The position numbers and the translations under genes are program-made. DNA of 64,000 nucleotides from Sabellastarte sp. h YS-2021 (lineage: Eukaryota > Annelida > Polychaeta > Sabellida > Sabellidae), in NCBI GenBank assembly GCA_964017235.1, contig OZ024940.1:1178001-1242000 (forward strand), in the 5' to 3' direction. Positions 58,231 through 64,000 of this stretch are shown one piece after another. Below the pieces are notes generated by a model. The model ran no database searches. It saw nothing but the letters and a program-made list of their open reading frames with translations, and was not told where the DNA came from. Position 1 is the stretch's first letter; each line of letters begins with the position of its first letter.

Positions 58231-58911
58231 CCAAAGCAAGTTTCAATATACAGTCCCCGTTGACTGGGAAAAGAAGAGTCCTACACACACACATAAAAAT
58301 ACCAAAAAGATCTTTTATTTACCACTAGAGTACAGCTGGGGTTCAGCCTTTCATCAGTTACAGCAAACTCGTGACAGGCCATAAATAAACGTAAATTCTA
58401 AGTAAAAGACATTTAAAACTAACAGATAATTACAGCAATATTAAATGTTGCAATTTATGCCATTAATATATGTATTTTGCACCAATGTACAACCAAAATT
58501 CCATGTATTACAGTAATATTATTGTTTTTGTCTAATATGACCTAATATTGTCTGTGCATAAATGAATAATAGTGAGTTCAACAAGTGCGCCCGTCCAAAC
58601 CATTTCTCCCTCAACGAAATAGACCTAAAGTACACAATCTTTGTTCAGCATTTCTGCACTTAATACATTGTTTGAACAAGGCCAAAAGGTGTTTTGGTCC
58701 CCTAGGACGAGCGCAAAGCCATCAGAGACACGAGTTGTGCACTAGAATTTACAAAAGTCTCGTGACCGAAGGGAATTCCAACTTAACTCCAGTGAGCAGA
58801 CAAATCGTCTTCACTCTGAGCAACAATTCATGAAAGTTTGATGGAAGAAGGACATATGTATGGGGAAAAAGCCAAAAGGACACGTGTCCTTTTAGCTCTT
58901 GGAGAGCAGGA

Positions 58912-59484
58912 CCCAGTAAACATTACAAACGTTTATAAACGTTTAGTAAACCTATAAACATTTTTTAAACCAAATATAAACCTAAATATTGACAATTATT
59001 CAATATTAAGGGTTTATAAACGTTTCAGCAACATTGGTTTGGTTTATAAATGTTTTTAAACCTTTACAAAGGGTTAAAACTATCTTAACCTCACTTTCAG
59101 TTGGGATGATGACATCAGCACAGCCATTTTGAGAGAAACTGGAGAAATATTTCTGTTACTATTTCTTGCTGTATCACTGTTGTTTGAAGCCATCATTATA
59201 TTCTAAGTAGAGATATAAAAGTATATAATATCATCCAATTATATACTTCTATATATCTACTTAGAGTGTAATGATGGCTTCAAACAACAGTGATACAGCA
59301 AGATATACTTACAGAAATATTTCTCCAGATTTTAAACACGTGTATAAACGTTTATAAACATTTATGCTTAAATGTTTATAAATGTTTATAGGCAAATGTT
59401 TAGCGACCCATCATTTTAAACCTAATCTAAACCGTTGATAGTTAGGTTTATAAACGTTTATAAACATTTGTAATGTTTACTGGG
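58912..59484. mobile_element. 'aaacgtttataaacg' TIR element with central hairpin
   Basis: Left end cccagtaaacattacaaacg; reverse complement of the right end cccagtaaacattacaaatg. In the centre, 59141-59226 and 59240-59326 are near-complementary arms of about 86 bp with a loop of about 13 bp. Confidence 0.85.
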
Positions 59485-59559
59485 AAGAGGCAAATTCAGA
59501 ATCCACAGGTGTAGAAGCCCCGGGCTCTAGCCAGGCTCACGCTTAAAAAATCCAGGGGC

Positions 59560-59675
59560 CGGTTTCATGAAAAGCCTCAAACTGAGCCAGACTCAAGGCT
59601 GAGTCAGGGTCTCAAATCTGAGACTTTTGTCTTGGCTGAGTTTTTGGCTCAAATGGATTTCCCAAAGGGTGGATC
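59560..59675. mobile_element. Left fragment of the 'ggggccggtttca' element
   Basis: Matches the left end of the 41.8-kb element ('ggggccggtttcatgaaaag', 'gactcaaggctgagtcaggg') and stops at the SINE that follows. The right half is not seen after the SINE. Confidence 0.65.
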
Positions 59676-59909
59676 GGGGCCACGGTGGCAGAGTGGTAAC
59701 ACTCTCGCCTCCCACCTCTGAGGCCGGGGTTCAATTCCCGGCACGTCCTCAAGTGGGAAACCTGGTAGTTTCTTTCTATTGGTCGGCAGTTTACAGTACA
59801 GAACTCTGACGAACTGTATGTACTGGTTTCCTCTGCCCTTCCAACTACCCGTCGTGATATGACTTGTACAGTGTTGAAAGCGAAGTAAAACCCCAAATAA
59901 ATAAATAAG
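59676..59909 (+). repeat. SINE, family A
   Basis: Intact head, B box and 'ccccaaataaataaat' tail; interrupts the left half of a 'ggggccggtttca' inverted-repeat element. Confidence 0.87.
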
Positions 59910-60284
59910 TCCATAATCGTGTCTGGGTTTTTAGATAAATCGCCAACCAAAGCCCACCCCCCACACCCCCAGCCTTCCAAAACTAAACTGCACATCTATC
60001 AATGAGATTCTCACATGTGTCTAATTCTCATCAACTGAAGTGAGCCACATAAATTTACACACTTAAAAAAGTGAGTGGCTAATTGGAATCAATAGTATTT
60101 TTATTTCTCCATGTTCAGAAAAGTGTGGCTCACTGTTCGTCTACTTATTTATTATATGGCTTTTACGTCACTTCCAACACCATACAGGTCATATCACAAT
60201 TTTGTCTGTGGGCTGTCATTATGCAGCCAAGCTTATTTTAAATTTATAAAGTTGGGTATTATGCTGTGATGGATTACATGCTAT

Positions 60285-60812
60285 TTCTCTTTTAAATATT
60301 TCTTCATTGATTTCCCTCTAAACATTTCTTTTCATTAGATTCAAAACGGTATTTTTGTGGGAAATAGATCTTCAGTTTATCAGAAACAGACGGTCCCAAT
60401 CTAATCCAGCCAGTGCGAAAAATAACCATATATTGGTATACTGCGCATGGTTCAACATGCAGGATAATTTTTTTGCTCTGTCATTAGCATTGTGAAGTAT
60501 CATTAAGTAGGTCCTAGATACTCTCCAAAAGTGATCAAGTATATAGATTATGTGCAATTTCTTTTAAATACTTCTTCATTGATTTCCCTCTAGACATTTC
60601 TTTTCATTAGATTCAAAACAGTATTTTTTGTGGGAAATAGTTCTTCAGTTTATCAGAAACAGACGGTCCCAATCTAATCCGGCCAGTGCGAAAAATAACT
60701 ATATATTGGTATACTGCGCATGGTTCAACATGCAGGATAATTTTTTTGCTCTGTCATTAGCATTGTGAAGTATCATTAAGTAGGTCCTATATACTCTCTA
60801 AAAGTGATTTTT
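60285..60812 (+). repeat. 272-bp direct tandem duplication
   Basis: 60301 and 60573 start the same run 'tcttcattgatttccctcta'; the copies remain nearly identical through 'tggtatactgcgcatggttc' and 'taagtaggtcctata'. Confidence 0.92.
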
Positions 60813-61415
60813 TTCCTCTAGATAGGTACACTGACTAGGAAATCTAACACCGTGTACATGCAAGTATCAAGTGACTTCACAGTGGGAAGGCATTTATAAA
60901 CCAATGCACACACACAAAAGAGAAAAAAAAAACAACAGAAATATATTGTCACTTCTATTGATATCAACCCATTCTGAGACATTACAGGTACTCTATTGAG
61001 GCAGACATCTTGCGCATGAATATATAGGCTACCTTTTAGAGTCTTAACTACGCGTATGTGTCAAAAATAGACTTGGTGACAATGGTCTGAAGGAATCAAT
61101 TGGAAAGTTTTAAAAAAAATGAAATTAGTTTGTGTAATACTTCAAGACGAAATTATGTACAATGAAAATTATTGACCATTGCTTGAATGTTATTACTAAA
61201 AAGCCAATAAAAAAAACAACGTTCGTGCTAAAATTGACAGGAATTTTCATGAACTTCACATAAAAAGGTACGTAAATGTACGTAAATATATTGTTTTGAC
61301 AGATATATTCAATGGGAAGTAGATCGGACGATAATATTTTATTCATAAAAAAAATCTCAAATAAAATGGTTACGCGACCAGTGTTACGATAACTAGTTAT
61401 TTCCATCCTAAACAG

Positions 61416-61646
61416 GGGGCCACGGTGGCAGAGTGGTAACACTCTCGCCTCCCACCTCTGCGACCGGGGTTCGATCCCCGTCATGGCCGTAAGTGGGAAA
61501 GCTGGTAGTCGCTTGCCGTTGGTCGGCAGTTTACAGTACAGAACCCTAGCGAACTATATCTACTGGTTTCCTCTGCCCTTCCAACTACCCGTTGTGATAT
61601 GACCTGTACAGTGTTGAAAGCGACGTAAAACCCCAAATAAACAAAC
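61416..61646 (+). repeat. SINE, family A, with near-perfect target duplication
   Basis: Flanked by ccatcctaaacag (61402-61414) and ccattctaaacag (61647-61659), one mismatch in 13. Full-length. Confidence 0.88.
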
Positions 61647-61656
61647 CATTCTAAAC

Positions 61657-62165
61657 AGATATATTTCTATCAAGGCAGTCAGTTTGAAATCCCTCAAATT
61701 TACAACTGGTTTTAACTTCAAAATGGTATAATGCTTTTAAATTTGGGTGATTCTATTTGGACAACAACTGAACAGTTTATCATTATGTGAATAATGCTCA
61801 TCAAGGGGACCACACATCGGCTCAGGTGGTAACACTCATACCCTCCCAACTCTCAGGTCTTTGGTTCAAAACCCCCGGACACTATGTGGCAAAATCGGTA
61901 TGTGCTGCAACTGTATACGCTGGTTTCCTCCGCCCAATCTCAAACAATAAACGCAAGGTAACCAGCCCAGGTTTTCAAGGTATTAAGGTATTACCTTGAC
62001 GAGATATATTTTTATCCAGGGAGTCAATTTCAAATTGTTTTCAAATTATCAAATGTTTTTTATACTTCAAAATTGTAAAAATGCTGAACATATAGGTGAT
62101 TCTATTGGGACAACCACTGAATAGTTTATCATTCTGTGTACAATGCTCATCAATAGTTCATTAAA
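61657..62165 (+). repeat. Diverged direct duplication, about 340-bp period
   Basis: 'gatatatttctatcaaggca' (61659) and 'gatatatttttatccaggga' (62002); then 'gtgattctatttggacaaca' (61746) and 'gtgattctattgggacaacc' (62096). A decayed SINE head lies between the two copies. Confidence 0.75.
61805..61960 (+). repeat. SINE, family A, decayed head half
   Basis: 'ggggaccacacatcggctca', 'ggtggtaacactcatacc', 'ggtctttggttcaaaacccc' and 'tggtttcctccgccc' remain; the tail is absent. Confidence 0.6.
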
Positions 62166-62378
62166 CAGAAAATCAAGCATTATGGGGCTCTTTCATTTCT
62201 CCGATATATGGTAAACATTGCTCGGGATTCTAAAATTTGGGGAACTGGGAACTAGCATATACAGGTTAATAAGTTGAATGTATGAGTTATTAACTGGTGT
62301 ATATGAGATATTAAGTCAAACATGCAAGATAATAAGTCGTATATACTAGATACTAAGTATTGCATACAGCCATGTGCA

Positions 62379-62895
62379 GCCAACTCAACATCCCCCATCT
62401 GGTCCTGCCAGAGACCAGCCGAGATGACCATAGACAGGATGAGCAGTAGATGCCCATCATCACCAGACCCTTAATCTGTAACCACCTTCGATACCCGTAT
62501 GCCTTCAATGCCTACGAATCCTGTCTCAGTAGCCTCAGCAGACACATAATTTGGACAACTCATCTGTGCCTTGGCCGACTCTTCAGTAGATGACAGATAC
62601 AGTCAGCTCAACATCTCCTATCCGGTCCTGCCAGAGATCAGCCGAGATGACCATAGACAGGATGAGCAGTAGATGCCCATCATCACCAGACCCTTAACCA
62701 CCTTCAATACCCGTATACCTTCAATGCCTATGAACCCACCCTCAGTAGCCTCAGCAGATACATAATTTGGACAACTCATCTGTGCATTGCCCCCTGCTTC
62801 AGTAGATGACAGATACAGTTACCTCAACATCCCCCCCCCCATCCGGTCCTGCCAGAGACCAGCCGAGATGACCATGGACAGGATGAGCAGTAGAT
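62379..62895 (+). repeat. Tandem repeat, about 222-bp period, 2.3 copies
   Basis: 'ggtcctgccagaga' occurs at 62401, 62624 and 62845; units also share 'gatgaccatagacaggatga' and 'gatgcccatcatcaccagac'. Cytosine- and CAT-rich, no gene. Confidence 0.9.
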
Positions 62896-63379
62896 GACAT
62901 AGTGAAAGTGTCTGTGCAGCAGCCAGCATTCAACTTTTAGCTGAACACTTCTTAGGCCCTTATCATATGGCAACGAGCAAGCTCGTAAAAAAAAATTCTC
63001 ACAAAATCCCAACAGACAGCACGTTCCACCTCGTCCAAGCCTAATTACACCAATGAAATACAAGAACGAAATGAGTTCAGTGTTTAAACCTTGGCCATTT
63101 AATCTCAAAGTGCCATGCCACAGGACATAACCACCTCAGTTTCGAACCCCAACCACCCCCCCCCCCCCCCCAAAAAAAAAAAAAAAAAAAAAAACTAGTT
63201 ACACAGTCCATTTTTCAAACCTTTCCCTATTATTCTAAGACAAAGTGTTAGGTCACCAGGCCTAAGCTCCTTAGTGTTCTCGAGGGTTCAAACCTGGTCA
63301 TCCTTCTCTCATCCAAGGCCCAAACCAGGTTCAAGTTCAGTGGGGAGGGGTTCAAACTCTGCCATGTCTCTGTCATTCA
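62896..63379. other. Spacer with C-run/A-run junction
   Basis: A C run of about 17 directly joins an A run of more than 20 at about 63155-63195. No gene supported. Confidence 0.6.
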
Positions 63380-63611
63380 TTTATTTATTTGGGGTTTTAT
63401 GTTGCTTTCAACACTGTACAGGTCATATCACGACGGGTAGTTGGAAGGGCAGAGGAAACCAGTACATAGAGTTCGCTAGGGTTCTGTACTGTAAACTGCC
63501 GACCAACGGCAAGCAACTACCAGCTTTCCCACATAAGGCCTTGACGGGGATCGAACCCCGGCCTCAGAGGTGGGAGGCGAGAGTGTTACCACTCTGTCAC
63601 CGTGGCCCCTC
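63380..63611 (-). repeat. SINE, family A, with 13-bp target duplication
   Basis: Flanked by tctctgtcattca at 63367-63379 and 63612-63624. Full-length reverse copy. Confidence 0.9.
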
Positions 63612-64000
63612 TCTCTGTCATTCAAAATCCTAACCAGTTTCAGGTTCAGTGGTGGCGAGATCAAAAGTCATTCAATGAACATATATATTTATTCCTCTAG
63701 TAAAAAGATATCTTCAAGCAACGTTCATTAAAATATTATCAAAGAGAAATACACAGTAGTGCAAAGAAACATCTGAACTATTTCAGAGGGTAGACAAGGC
63801 CGATTTTATTCAATGCAGAAACTGTACAAGTACAACAAAAAAAATAAAGCATTTGCACCTGTGTTCATACGGGTAACACATATTTGAAACTTCTATGAAT
63901 TAAAACATCACTGAAACACCTTAAACATGCTATGTACTTTTAGACAAAAAAAAAACACTGTTGATATATTTAAATTGTCCTTTTCACTAGTGTCTACATG

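Noticed and set aside
6616-63611. Heads of SINEs as genuine tRNA genes
   Set aside because: A and B boxes are present but acceptor stems do not close and each is followed by the SINE body and tail; they are tRNA-derived, not tRNA genes.

Overview
This is nuclear DNA from an animal. Coding sequence is split into short exons by introns with GT/AG ends, the base composition is AT-rich, and most of the window is interspersed repeat. The repeat types fit a marine mollusc or another lophotrochozoan: several tRNA-headed SINE families with A and B boxes and 12-15 bp target duplications, short TIR elements, and arrays of about 147-bp monomers with a shared flanking module that resemble bivalve 'pearl'/Helitron-like elements. 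The taxon is an inference; no marker gene fixes it.

The one gene that can be followed completely lies on the minus strand between 34853 and 27961. Seven exons with matching phases (first junction after two bases of a codon, all later junctions after one base) join into a 1047-codon reading frame. It encodes leucine-rich repeats, a ROC GTPase domain with a P-loop, a COR domain, a short helical linker, a fibronectin type III domain split over two exons, and a C-terminal CARD split over two exons. This is a ROCO-family protein with a death-fold signalling tail, so an innate-immune or cell-death sensor/adaptor is the most likely role. The last exon carries a 33-bp in-frame tandem duplication that also duplicates its splice acceptor, so two CARD isoforms differing by 11 residues are possible. 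The gene sits in a stretch (about 22.7-38 kb) with few recent repeats.

The only other convincing coding piece is an internal exon on the plus strand at 8340-8501 (phase 1-1) of a gene I cannot identify; the rest of that gene is probably outside the window or in exons I could not see. Its downstream intron begins with a decayed tandem array.

Layout: 0-17.6 kb is repeat-rich flank (SINEs, hAT-like short elements, a CTGT-rich minisatellite, the 8.34-kb exon, an inverted pearl-like module at 12.7-13.4 kb). 17998-18197 is a 200-N assembly gap, followed by two 147-bp monomer arrays with tails, offset by 2033 bp and identical for roughly their first 0.9 kb. 22-27.9 kb is AT-rich spacer. 27.96-34.85 kb is the LRR-ROC-COR-FN3-CARD gene. 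35-64 kb is a mosaic of SINEs, short inverted-repeat elements (several nested, giving relative ages), a decayed LINE around 49-50.5 kb, and local tandem duplications near 60.3, 61.7 and 62.4 kb.
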